DNA of 64,000 nucleotides from JANNBN01 sp031430595 (GTDB lineage: Bacteria > Actinomycetota > Acidimicrobiia > Acidimicrobiales > JANYDT01), in the NCBI GenBank assembly GCA_031430595.1, contig JANPBU010000016.1, forward strand, positions 124,001 through 188,000, read 5' to 3'. Under the pieces are notes generated by a model. It saw only the letters and a program-made list of their open reading frames with translations, made no database searches and was not told the DNA's origin. This document shows, one piece after another, positions 34,209 to 41,467 of the stretch (position 1 is its first letter; each line of letters starts with the position of its first letter). Position numbers and translations under genes: made by a program.

Positions 34209-36365
34209 TTACCGAAGCCCGGCGACCACGTTCGCAACAAGCCGGGCACCAGCCGATGCGCCCAGGGTCATGATCGACTCTGGGTGAAACTGAACAGCCG
34301 CAATCGGAAGCGAAGCATGCTCGATCGCCATAATGATGCCATCGCTACTACGTGCACTTACTACTAGCGAACTTGGCATCGAATCGTCTACCGCATACAA
34401 CGAGTGGTACCGACCAGCCTCAAATACCGGTGGCACATTGTCGAAAAGGTCAAAGCGACTCGACGCCGTAACGTTGATAGGCGATGGCTTGCCGTGCATC
34501 GGAAACTCAAGTTGGGCAAGCACCCCTCCGAAGTATTCAATGATTCCCTGCAAACCGAGGCACACACCAAACACCGGGATTTCGTGTTGTAGAGCAAGGT
34601 CAATGGTGGCTGACAGCCCAAAGTCTTCGGGGCTTCCCGGCCCGGGCGAAAGCACAATCAGATCGGGTCGAGATTGCGTGATCGCACCCGCGACAGCACC
34701 CGTTCGCACGGTTTTGACAGAAGCACCAGCCGCCCGAAAATAACCAGCCAGGGTGTGAACGAACGAGTCTTCGTGGTCAACAAACAGCACATTACGACCA
34801 ACCGACGCCACTGGGACCTCAACACCAACGTTTCGAACAACCGGATCAATCGAGCGAATCGCGTCCAAAAAGGCTGCGGCTTTGAGTTCCGTCTCAGCCT
34901 CCTCGGCTGCGGGGTCTGAGTCGAACAACAGTGTTGCGCCAACCCTTACCTGCGCCGCACCATCTTTGAGACGGATGGTGCGCAGCGTCAAGCCGGTATT
35001 CATTCGGCCGTCAAACCCAATTTGGCCGATTGCACCTCCATACCAAGCCCGCTCGGATCGTTCATGTTGTTCGATCCACCTCATCGCCCACAGCTTCGGT
35101 GCGCCAGTCACCGTCACTGCCCACGTGTGCGTCAAAAAGGCATCGAGGGCGTCGAACTCCGGGCGCAGTTGGCCTTCAACATGGTCGACGGTGTGAATGA
35201 GCCTCGAATACAACTCGATTTGTCGCCGACCGAGCACCCGAACGCTACCCGGTTCGCAAATTCGCGACTTGTCGTTTCGGTCAACGTCTGTACACATAGT
35301 AAGTTCAGATTCATCTTTTTCGGAATTGAGCAGCGCCAAGATTTGAGCCGCGTCAGATATTGGGTCGGTTCCTCTGGCAATGGTCCCCGAAATCGGGCAA
35401 GTTTCCACCCGGCTACCTTCCACACGTACATACATTTCTGGTGATGCACCAACCAACCATTCGGCGTTGCCAAGGTTTATCAAAAAGCCATACGGTGCAG
35501 GGTTTCGAAGGCGCAGTCGTCGAAAGAGTTCAGATGGTTGATGCGGGCAGGGTTCGGTAAATCGCTGACCCGGAACCACTTCGAAGAGGTCACCGCGACG
35601 GAAGCTCTCTTTGGCCACGTCGACCGAAGCTGCATACTCACCGGGGCCATGGTCGCTCTGAGCGATGACTTCTACATTTGGAATGTACGATTCGCTCGAA
35701 CCAGACCGAGGGTATGCACCCGTACGTTCACCATCGACTTCGAAGTCATAAAACCGAACCTCTGCGTGTTCAGTACGATGATCAACGACCAGCAACTCAT
35801 CGGGAAGATACAACACAAAATCACGCTGATCATCGGGGCGCGGAGCCCTCAGCTCAACGGCTTCAAATTGATACGCGAGGTCGTAACCGAAGGCGCCGTA
35901 GAGTCCAAGATGCTCGTCTTCATCGCTTCCAAAAAGCTCAGTAAGTGCACGAACAATCGAAAAAACGGATGGCTGACGGCTGCGTTCCTCTTCAGCAAAG
36001 TTGCCCTCAGTGGGAATTACTTCAACCGCAATCGAACTGGTTGTTCGAATCAGCGACGCAATATGCGGATGGGAAGCAAGTTTTGCTTCAACCGGGCCAA
36101 GCAGCACCAACCCTCGACGAGACGGTGCATCAATGGTCACGGTTCGCGACTTTGCCGTCACCACTAATACCGGGTCAACAAACCCAAGGTCCCATCGTGT
36201 GTAACGCCCAGGGTATTCGTAGCTTGATGACAGCAAAACGCCGCGTGACGTGTCAAGACGATCAATCAGGCCTTCGATGGCGTCGGCTGCGTCGCTGGTT
36301 GTGCTGCGGCGCGCGACCGTGATTCCACCCCGGGTGGTGTAACGGCTGGTCGTTGTCGGTGACAT
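34209..36365 (-). CDS. trpEG: Anthranilate synthase TrpE-TrpG fusion
   Basis: 718 residues. Residues about 1-520 are the TrpE chorismate-utilising domain (VGASPEMYVRVEGSRVETCP, TDVDRNDKSR, TVTGAPKLWAMRWIEQHE, RAWYGGAIGQIG). Residues about 530-718 are the TrpG glutamine amidotransferase, with VLSPGPGSPEDFG, the nucleophile Cys in VFGVCLGLQGIIEYFGG, and the His-Glu in VQFHPESIM. It makes anthranilate from chorismate and glutamine, the first step of tryptophan synthesis. The start ATG is preceded by AAAGG. An upstream leader peptide with three Trp codons and an attenuator controls it. Confidence 0.96.
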   Translation of the reverse strand: MSPTTTSRYTTRGGITVARRSTTSDAADAIEGLIDRLDTSRGVLLSSSYEYPGRYTRWDLGFVDPVLVVTAKSRTVTIDAPSRRGLVLLGPVEAKLASHPHIASLIRTTSSIAVEVIPTEGNFAEEERSRQPSVFSIVRALTELFGSDEDEHLGLYGAFGYDLAYQFEAVELRAPRPDDQRDFVLYLPDELLVVDHRTEHAEVRFYDFEVDGERTGAYPRSGSSESYIPNVEVIAQSDHGPGEYAASVDVAKESFRRGDLFEVVPGQRFTEPCPHQPSELFRRLRLRNPAPYGFLINLGNAEWLVGASPEMYVRVEGSRVETCPISGTIARGTDPISDAAQILALLNSEKDESELTMCTDVDRNDKSRICEPGSVRVLGRRQIELYSRLIHTVDHVEGQLRPEFDALDAFLTHTWAVTVTGAPKLWAMRWIEQHERSERAWYGGAIGQIGFDGRMNTGLTLRTIRLKDGAAQVRVGATLLFDSDPAAEEAETELKAAAFLDAIRSIDPVVRNVGVEVPVASVGRNVLFVDHEDSFVHTLAGYFRAAGASVKTVRTGAVAGAITQSRPDLIVLSPGPGSPEDFGLSATIDLALQHEIPVFGVCLGLQGIIEYFGGVLAQLEFPMHGKPSPINVTASSRFDLFDNVPPVFEAGRYHSLYAVDDSMPSSLVVSARSSDGIIMAIEHASLPIAAVQFHPESIMTLGASAGARLVANVVAGLR

Positions 36366-36457
36366 GTCAGGCCTTTCAAAATGATGAAGGCGAACTGCTC
36401 GTTTTCACGAGATACCAACGGGTAAGCGAAGGAGGCCCGAGAAAACGGGCGGCTGCG
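36366..36457 (-). promoter_or_regulatory. Attenuator segment of the trpEG leader
   Basis: In transcript sense, after the leader stop, GCCCG-TTTTCT-CGGGC (36435-36450) is the terminator-like 3:4 stem followed by a moderately pyrimidine-rich CUCCUUCGCUU. A second hairpin, CTCGT-GAAA-ACGAG (36398-36411), follows. The 5' arm of 3:4 overlaps by two bases a GCCGC segment (36449-36453) that can pair with GCGGC of the 2 segment, so 2:3 and 3:4 exclude each other. Confidence 0.65.
36435..36450 (-). terminator. Attenuator terminator hairpin
   Basis: A perfect 5-bp GCCCG/CGGGC stem with a six-base loop TTTTCT, downstream of the trp leader peptide. Its 5' arm is shared with the alternative antiterminator. 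Confidence 0.6.
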
Positions 36458-36535
36458 CTACAGACGAAATGTGATCGTCAACAGTTGGCGCACGCCGCTA
36501 GCAAGCGGCCACCACCATTGCCCTGCCGATGTCAT
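36458..36535 (-). CDS. trpL: trp leader peptide TrpL with three consecutive Trp codons
   Basis: A 25-residue ORF from ATG 36535 to TAG 36458 begins MTSAGQWWWPLASGVRQLL. Three adjacent TGG codons (positions 7-9) are the sensor for charged tRNA-Trp, as in trpE(G) leaders of rhizobia and trp leaders of actinobacteria. Immediately after the Trp codons, GCCGC-TTGCTA-GCGGC (36494-36509) forms the pause/1:2 hairpin. A ribosome stalled at the TGG run would free segment 2 to form the antiterminator. No other tryptophan genes are in the window. Confidence 0.85.
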   Translation of the reverse strand: MTSAGQWWWPLASGVRQLLTITFRL

Positions 36536-36917
36536 CGGCTGGCTGTACTCGTTGATCACAGGCTGAAGAGTATCAATTCATTGCCGTGCTTTGAGCGCGA
36601 TCAATCAAAAGAGGAGGTCAGCGACTCGCACCATCGAACACCCAAACGGCACCAAACAACACTCACCACCAACCCCAAACCCCACCAGACTCGCAAAGGA
36701 ACTACGAATCGAGCTTTCGAATCCCATGTTGAAGTCAAGGCCTCGTCGATCAACGGGTTGGATTCGACTAGTTACGCGCAGTGCAAATTGCTTCGATCGG
36801 TCCGCAAATTGCGTCTTGTCAACGCTATTGGAGTTGCCGAATCCGACGACGCGACATCAATTGTTCAGATGCTTCGGTATTTTCTTGGCTGGCAATCCCG
36901 CACAAACCCGCGCCAAA
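36536..36917 (-). other. Non-coding region between the trp leader and the cysQ-like gene
   Basis: 382 bases with no convincing ORF on either strand. In trp sense it must hold the trp promoter. GATACT, about 25 bases upstream of the leader ATG, resembles a -10 box, but no strong -35 could be picked. No RNA gene was recognised. Confidence 0.5.
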
Positions 36918-37688
36918 TCAAGTGGCATTGGCCAACACGTTGAACACGGCGTCGGCCAGATCGGCTCGACACACGATGTACCCATCGACCCAGGGATGTG
37001 CGTGATTGAACGTGAGTTCTTGCCCTTGAGCCCCGCGCACCACAAACCCGGCTGCTTCAGCCACGGCAGCCGGCGCGGCAGCGTCCCATTCCCACATTCC
37101 GCCAGGGTTGAGGTACACGTCGGCCTGTCCAGCTACAACCGCCATTGCCTTCGCCCCGGCCGACCCCATCGAGTCAACCACTCCGCCGATCTCGGCAGCT
37201 ACCAAGTCAGCAACCCATGGTCGGCGACTACGACTAACCAAAACAACTGGTGAAGGCGGGCGGGTTCGACCCGGACCACTGTGAAGTGTGGTTCGAACTT
37301 CACCGAGCGATGGAAGCGAAACCGCACCGGCTGTTAGGCCTCGACCACGAGTCCACAGTGCCACGTGTACAGCCCAGTCGTGGCGCATGGTTCGGTACTC
37401 GCGAGTGCCGTCGAGCGGGTCGAGAATCCATACCCGATCACCATTCACCCGGCTCGGCTGATCAGGAGACTCTTCAGAGAGCACCCGATCGTCGGGTCGG
37501 TGTTTGGCAAGTTCGCGAAGGAGGTATTGGTTGGCATAAAAATCGCCTTCGTCGCCCAAATCCCATTCGTCAAGTTCGCGATGGCGCCGTTCTCGCAATT
37601 CGAGCAGAAGCGCGCCTGCTTCGTCGGCCAGCCGGTGGGCCAAGCGAACATCGTCGCCGTCGAGTGCTTCGGTTGAATCGGTGGCCAC
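36918..37688 (-). CDS. cysQ: 3'(2'),5'-bisphosphate nucleotidase/inositol monophosphatase family (CysQ-like)
   Basis: 256 residues, GTG start. IMPase superfamily metal motifs: RVLSEESPD, WILDPLDGTREY, and WEWDAAAPAAVAEAAG near residue 205. The Li-sensitive phosphatases of this group hydrolyse PAP to AMP or inositol phosphates. CysQ is preferred from the EES, DPLDGT and EYR pattern, but substrate is uncertain. It diverges from cobS. Confidence 0.85.
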   Translation of the reverse strand: MATDSTEALDGDDVRLAHRLADEAGALLLELRERRHRELDEWDLGDEGDFYANQYLLRELAKHRPDDRVLSEESPDQPSRVNGDRVWILDPLDGTREYRTMRHDWAVHVALWTRGRGLTAGAVSLPSLGEVRTTLHSGPGRTRPPSPVVLVSRSRRPWVADLVAAEIGGVVDSMGSAGAKAMAVVAGQADVYLNPGGMWEWDAAAPAAVAEAAGFVVRGAQGQELTFNHAHPWVDGYIVCRADLADAVFNVLANAT

Positions 37689-37787
37689 AAACCAAAGTTA
37701 CTTTGCCGATGCGGGGTCCCTCGACCACCACATTCCACGATCAGCGTCGTTGACCCGCTTGTTGAACCGGCTACTAACGTCGCATGG

Positions 37788-38627
37788 GTGAGTGGTTCCA
37801 ATTCGGTCGAATCAGGTGAAGAACCGGGTGAGATTCATGCTTTTCTTCAGGCGGTGATGTTTTTCACCCGAATACCGGTGCCTCGTTCAACGAAGTGGTC
37901 CCCCACTATCCTCGAACGCTCTTCGACGTGGTTCAGTTCTGTGGGAATTCTCGTTGGGCTCATCGGCGCAACGTCAGCGTACGTGTCGTTGCGAATCTTC
38001 GACCCGCTCGTGGCAGCAATACTTTCGACACTCGTGACCGTTCTCGCTACAGGCGCATTTCATGAAGATGGCCTCGCCGATACTTGCGATGCCATGTTCG
38101 GGGCTAGCGACAGGGTGAGAGTTCTCGAGATTATGAAGGATTCGCGGGTGGGGTCGTTCGGTGCCGCTGGCCTTATTCTGGTTCTGCTCGCTAAAGTAAG
38201 CACGCTGAGTAATATTCTTAGCATCGAGCCGGTGACCTGGGATCGATTTCAAACATCGGCTATCGGCGCCGCAAGTATTGCGATACCCGTGGCACATTCG
38301 TTTTCACGCCTCGCTTCGACGGGCCTTCTTCGTATGCTTACATACATCAGAGAAAACGATGATGTGGGTGCAAAGTCGAAACCGATGGCAAAACAAATCA
38401 GCTTGCAGCGCCTCGGATTAGCCACGGGGATTACGGTCGGCTTCACCGCAATTTTTGTGGCGCCCACCTATCTCTTGAGCATTTGCGCAGCGACCATCAT
38501 GACGACCCTGGCAATGGGATTGTGGTTTCGCCAACGGATTGGCGGCTATACGGGCGACTGCCTTGGAGCAACCCAACAGGTGGTCGAGGTCGCCGTACTA
38601 CTCGTGTTGGCAGCGAACTGGAACTAG
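37788..38627 (+). CDS. cobS: Adenosylcobinamide-GDP ribazoletransferase
   Basis: 279 residues. The CobS signature is AVMFFTRIPVP at the N-terminus, GAFHEDGLADTCDAMFG, the metal-binding-like region DSRVGSFGAAGLILVLLAKV, and C-terminal GGYTGDCLGATQQVVEVAVLLVL. Several membrane spans are visible. It joins alpha-ribazole phosphate to adenosylcobinamide-GDP in the last step of B12 assembly. First gene of a cobS-cobC-cobO operon. Confidence 0.96.
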   Translation: MSGSNSVESGEEPGEIHAFLQAVMFFTRIPVPRSTKWSPTILERSSTWFSSVGILVGLIGATSAYVSLRIFDPLVAAILSTLVTVLATGAFHEDGLADTCDAMFGASDRVRVLEIMKDSRVGSFGAAGLILVLLAKVSTLSNILSIEPVTWDRFQTSAIGAASIAIPVAHSFSRLASTGLLRMLTYIRENDDVGAKSKPMAKQISLQRLGLATGITVGFTAIFVAPTYLLSICAATIMTTLAMGLWFRQRIGGYTGDCLGATQQVVEVAVLLVLAANWN

Positions 38628-38645
38628 CACTAGAACAGACGCTTC

Positions 38646-39272
38646 ATGGAAATTATCCTGTTACGGCACACGCAAGTCAGCGTGCCTCGAAGCATCATCT
38701 ACGGGCGAACCGATGTGGGCCTCGCCGATACTTTTGAATCTGAGCGTGCGGCGGTCGCTGAACGACTGAAGAAGTTTTGGCCAGAGGGGCCCACTCGAAT
38801 CATTTCTTCGCCCGCCACCCGTTGCCGTCAATTGGGCGAATTTCTCGGCGCGGTAGAGCGGTTCGACGAGCGGCTTTGGGAGGTTGGCTTCGGTGCTTGG
38901 GAAATGCGAGGCTGGGGCGAAGTCGACCGAACTGCGCTCGATGCGTGGATGGCTGATTTTGTAAACGTTCGCCCTCCGGCTGGTGAACCACCAAATGGGC
39001 TTCCCGGTGAAAGCCTGTCCGATCTGGCCACCCGGGTCGGTGCCGCAATGACCGCAATGATTGCCTCGATGGCCACCGACGACCGTATGCTCGTGGTTGC
39101 ACACGGTGCCGTGATTCGAACAGCCCTCGCCATACTTATCGATTTGCCACTCAACCGATGTTTCGACATCGAGATCGATAAAGGCTCTCTCACTCGTGTT
39201 GGCTTCCGCGGTGCAAAAGGTAGTCATCCATCAAAACGCCGCCCCCATATCCTCGGAGTAAATCTCACATGA
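38646..39272 (+). CDS. cobC: Alpha-ribazole phosphatase/histidine phosphatase family
   Basis: 208 residues. N-terminal LLRHTQVSVPRSIIYGRTDV carries the catalytic RHT His; SSPATRCRQLGEFLG and VVAHGAVIRTAL supply the other pocket residues. Placed between cobS (18 bp) and cobO (4 bp overlap), it fits dephosphorylation of adenosylcobalamin-5'-phosphate or alpha-ribazole-P. A generic phosphoglycerate-mutase-like role is the alternative. Confidence 0.88.
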   Translation: MEIILLRHTQVSVPRSIIYGRTDVGLADTFESERAAVAERLKKFWPEGPTRIISSPATRCRQLGEFLGAVERFDERLWEVGFGAWEMRGWGEVDRTALDAWMADFVNVRPPAGEPPNGLPGESLSDLATRVGAAMTAMIASMATDDRMLVVAHGAVIRTALAILIDLPLNRCFDIEIDKGSLTRVGFRGAKGSHPSKRRPHILGVNLT

Positions 39273-39793
39273 CTCGCGTCCCATCAATTGTTCTTGTTAA
39301 CACCGGACATGGCAAAGGGAAGTCGTCAGCAGCATTCGGTGTCATGGGTCGCGCCTGGGCGCGCGGCTGGAAAGTTGGTGTCGTTCAGTTCATCAAGAGT
39401 GGCGACTGGAATACCGGAGAACATAAGCTCGCGATGCATCTTGGAATCGAGTGGCACAGTCTTGGAGACGGTTTCACTTGGGATTCGACCGACCTCGACG
39501 AGACGGCTGCGAAAGCCCAGCATGCGTGGTCGGTCGCCAAGCAAATGCTTTCTTCCGGTGACTACAACCTTCTGATCTTCGATGAGCTGACTTACTCGAT
39601 TACCTTTAAATGGATCAAAGAAGATGACATTATAAGCGCGATTACTAATAGGTCACCGAAGACAAACGTAATCATCACCGGACGCGACGCCACTGAAGCT
39701 CTCCTCGACATCGCAGACACTGCCACCGAAATGAAGGTCATTAAGCACGCATACGATAACGGTGTTAGCGCCATGAAGGGTATTGAGTACTGA
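39269..39793 (+). CDS. cobO: Cob(I)yrinic acid a,c-diamide adenosyltransferase
   Basis: 174 residues. P-loop NTGHGKGKSSAAFGVMGRAW, then VGVVQFIKSGDWNTGEH and FDELTYSI with the Walker B Asp-Glu. CobO/CobA-type ATP:corrinoid adenosyltransferase adenosylates cobalamin precursors. It overlaps cobC by 4 bp and is followed by a perfect hairpin. Confidence 0.95.
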   Translation: MTRVPSIVLVNTGHGKGKSSAAFGVMGRAWARGWKVGVVQFIKSGDWNTGEHKLAMHLGIEWHSLGDGFTWDSTDLDETAAKAQHAWSVAKQMLSSGDYNLLIFDELTYSITFKWIKEDDIISAITNRSPKTNVIITGRDATEALLDIADTATEMKVIKHAYDNGVSAMKGIEY

Positions 39794-39807
39794 ATTGCTT
39801 TCAGTAC
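39787..39807 (+). terminator. Perfect 8-bp hairpin at the end of cobO
   Basis: GTACTGAA (39787-39794) and TTCAGTAC (39800-39807) form a perfect stem around a five-base loop and include the stop codon. There is no clear U-run. Confidence 0.6.
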
Positions 39808-39844
39808 GAAAACCGTTGGTCTCTACACTGATGATCGTTACACC

Positions 39845-39899
39845 TGTGAACTTCGCCACTTAGGGTTCACAAAGTGTTCATAAGCGGTTAAGGTTCACA
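39845..39899. promoter_or_regulatory. Cluster of TGTGAAC/GTTCACA half-sites upstream of the Rpf-like gene
   Basis: TGTGAAC (39845) and its reverse complement GTTCACA (39865, 39893), plus a diverged GTTCATA (39878), lie within 55 bp. This looks like a multi-site operator for the downstream envelope gene; the protein that reads it is not known. Confidence 0.45.
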
Positions 39900-40021
39900 G
39901 CGCAAACCTGGGCCCCATTGCGCCCTGCATCGTTCCGCCGTGGTCTGCGGTATCGGGTTCTTTCCGATCAACGCTCCCCAACCCCCCACCCTGGGGCCCG
40001 GCCTTCTTCGAAGGAAGACCT
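39900..40021 (+). other. Structured 5' leader of the lysozyme-fold gene
   Basis: Contains several hairpins: CCGC-CGTGGTCT-GCGG, ATCGG-GTTCTTT-CCGAT, and CCTTC-TTC-GAAGG next to the GAAGG SD. Rpf-type genes in actinobacteria often have structured leaders (c-di-AMP ydaO riboswitch), but the conserved ydaO cores were not found here. The leader type is unassigned. Confidence 0.4.
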
Positions 40022-40402
40022 ATGAAACGCGTTATCACCTCACTACTTCTCTGCGCCGTCACTGTGCTGAGCACGAATGCCCTGTCCCCGCAAGCCGAAG
40101 CCGGTATGCGGCGGGTTCGCCACCCGTACCCCGGCAACGGAACCGCACCAGCCATGGAACAAGCCATTCGAGCCAACTTTCCGGTTGGCTTGCAACGCCA
40201 GGCTCTCAACGTCGCCTGGTGCGAATCACGAGGAATAGCTCACGCTCGCAACGGCCAATATCGTGGGCACTTCCAAATCGGAAGAAAAGAATGGTCGAAG
40301 TTCGGCAGAGGCGGGAACCCATTCAATGCTCATCAAAATGCCGCAGCCGCCTACCGCTACTACAGAGTCGCCGGTTGGAGCCCATGGGAGTGTCGGCCAT
40401 AA
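40022..40402 (+). CDS. Exported lysozyme-fold (Rpf/transglycosylase-like) protein
   Basis: 126 residues. Signal peptide (MKRVITSLLLCAVTVLSTNA, AXA-like site), then a compact lysozyme-type domain. LNVAWCESRG holds the catalytic Glu and a Cys, GHFQIGRKEWSKFG follows, and AAAYRYYRVAGWSPWECRP ends the domain with the partner Cys. It should cleave or remodel peptidoglycan in the envelope. GAAGG precedes the ATG. Small size is near the minimum for this family. Confidence 0.85.
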   Translation: MKRVITSLLLCAVTVLSTNALSPQAEAGMRRVRHPYPGNGTAPAMEQAIRANFPVGLQRQALNVAWCESRGIAHARNGQYRGHFQIGRKEWSKFGRGGNPFNAHQNAAAAYRYYRVAGWSPWECRP

Positions 40403-40422
40403 CGGGCGATACGATCCCGACT

Positions 40423-40815
40423 ATGAAACTGCACCATGTCGGCGTCGTGGTCAACGACGTTCACAAATCAATCGAAGAATTCATCCGACGCTACGGCGCT
40501 GAGGTCGCATCTGAGATTTTAGACGACCAGTTGCAGCAGGCAACCGTGGTGCTGCTTTCGGTTGGGTCGACTTCGTACATCGAGTTGGTGGCGCCTTATG
40601 GGGCAAGCAGCCCGTTGCATCGGGCAGTAAAGCGCAAAACGCCGATTCACCACATATGTTTCGAAGTTCCGAATGTGGTCGAGGCAATGTCTGCGCTGCG
40701 AGCCGACAAAATGGTGACGGTGTCTGACCCGAAGCCTGCTGTTCTTTTCGACGGGCGCGTCGTCGCCTGGATGTGGGACTCGAGCAATTTGCTCGTTGAG
40801 CTGCTGGAAGAGTGA
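40423..40815 (+). CDS. VOC-family protein (methylmalonyl-CoA epimerase-like)
   Basis: 130 residues from the ATG at 40423. LHHVGVVVNDVHKSIEEFIR begins a beta-alpha-beta-beta-beta VOC module. IELVAPYGASSPLHRAV and PIHHICFEVPNVVEAMSAL supply a His and Glu like epimerase metal ligands, and LVELLEE ends it. Methylmalonyl-CoA epimerase is plausible; other VOC enzymes cannot be excluded. The stop codon lies inside an operator-like inverted repeat. Confidence 0.8.
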   Translation: MKLHHVGVVVNDVHKSIEEFIRRYGAEVASEILDDQLQQATVVLLSVGSTSYIELVAPYGASSPLHRAVKRKTPIHHICFEVPNVVEAMSALRADKMVTVSDPKPAVLFDGRVVAWMWDSSNLLVELLEE

Positions 40816-40826
40816 CACATGTCACT
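40811..40826. promoter_or_regulatory. Operator candidate 1 upstream of the TetR gene
   Basis: AGTGACA-CA-TGTCACT, a perfect 7-2-7 inverted repeat overlapping the VOC stop codon. It is 44 bp before the TetR start and shares TGACA/TGTCA-like arms with the next site. Confidence 0.6.
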
Positions 40827-40832
40827 CTCATT

Positions 40833-40850
40833 TGAGACACCACTGTCTCA
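40833..40850. promoter_or_regulatory. Operator candidate 2 upstream of the TetR gene
   Basis: TGAGACA-CCAC-TGTCTCA, a perfect 7-4-7 inverted repeat 20 bp before the GTG of the TetR-family gene. Size and place are typical for autoregulatory TetR operators. Confidence 0.7.
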
Positions 40851-40870
40851 CGTGAGGGTAGGGTCTGGAT

Positions 40871-41467
40871 GTGCGAGGAACAACCCATGACTCGCTTGTC
40901 GGCATTGCCGCCATGGTGCTGTCGGCTAACCCGGCTGCCTCAATGCAAGATGTTGCCGAGGAAGCCGGTATCTCGCGAGCCACCCTGCACCGTCGCTTCG
41001 CCAACCGAGAAGACCTCGTTTTTTCGATTGCACGCTTAGCTATCTCTGAAATTGAGGAAATAAGTGCTCATATTGATGAGCGCCAGCTGACGGGTTTAGC
41101 CGCCATCGAAGCATTGATCGAGGTGCTCGTTCCGCTTGCGCCCCGGTTTGGCTTTTTGATGAGTCAGTATTGCCTCGAATCAAACGCCGAAGCGGTCGAA
41201 CTTAGCCAGCAGGTATTCAACAAGTGGACGGGCTGGGTTGAAGAAGGTCAACGCCGCAATGAGATTCGAGTTGACCTCCCAGCCCGTTGGGTAGTTTCCT
41301 CGCTACACGGCCTCGTTGCATCGGTGTACGACGGAGTACGCGAAGGCCTCTTCGGTCAGCGTGATGCACCACGCCTTGTTCGACTCACACTCCTGGGCGG
41401 CATCGCAACTACCCCCTTTACACATCAAAGTTTTCAACCAGTTTCCAATACTAGGAGCTCACCATGA
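40871..41467 (+). CDS. TetR-family transcriptional regulator
   Basis: 198 residues, GTG start. HTH at about 20-50 (MQDVAEEAGISRATLHRRFANREDLVFSIA in pieces), then a helical ligand domain with no recognised ligand. It overlaps the MMPL gene by 4 bp and has two perfect inverted repeats at its promoter. This is the classic repressor-efflux pair: it likely represses the transporter and is released by its substrate. Confidence 0.88.
   Translation: MRGTTHDSLVGIAAMVLSANPAASMQDVAEEAGISRATLHRRFANREDLVFSIARLAISEIEEISAHIDERQLTGLAAIEALIEVLVPLAPRFGFLMSQYCLESNAEAVELSQQVFNKWTGWVEEGQRRNEIRVDLPARWVVSSLHGLVASVYDGVREGLFGQRDAPRLVRLTLLGGIATTPFTHQSFQPVSNTRSSP

Noticed and set aside
35538..36167. 209-residue ORF on the plus strand inside trpEG
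   Set aside because: Antisense to a strong TrpE domain, no family features.
39794..40021. c-di-AMP (ydaO) or GEMM-I riboswitch
   Set aside because: A short CACAGCGCAAACC resembles part of a GEMM motif, but the other conserved cores are absent.
39940..40422. Upstream extension of the VOC frame
   Set aside because: It runs through the lysozyme-fold gene in another frame; the VOC fold begins at 40423.
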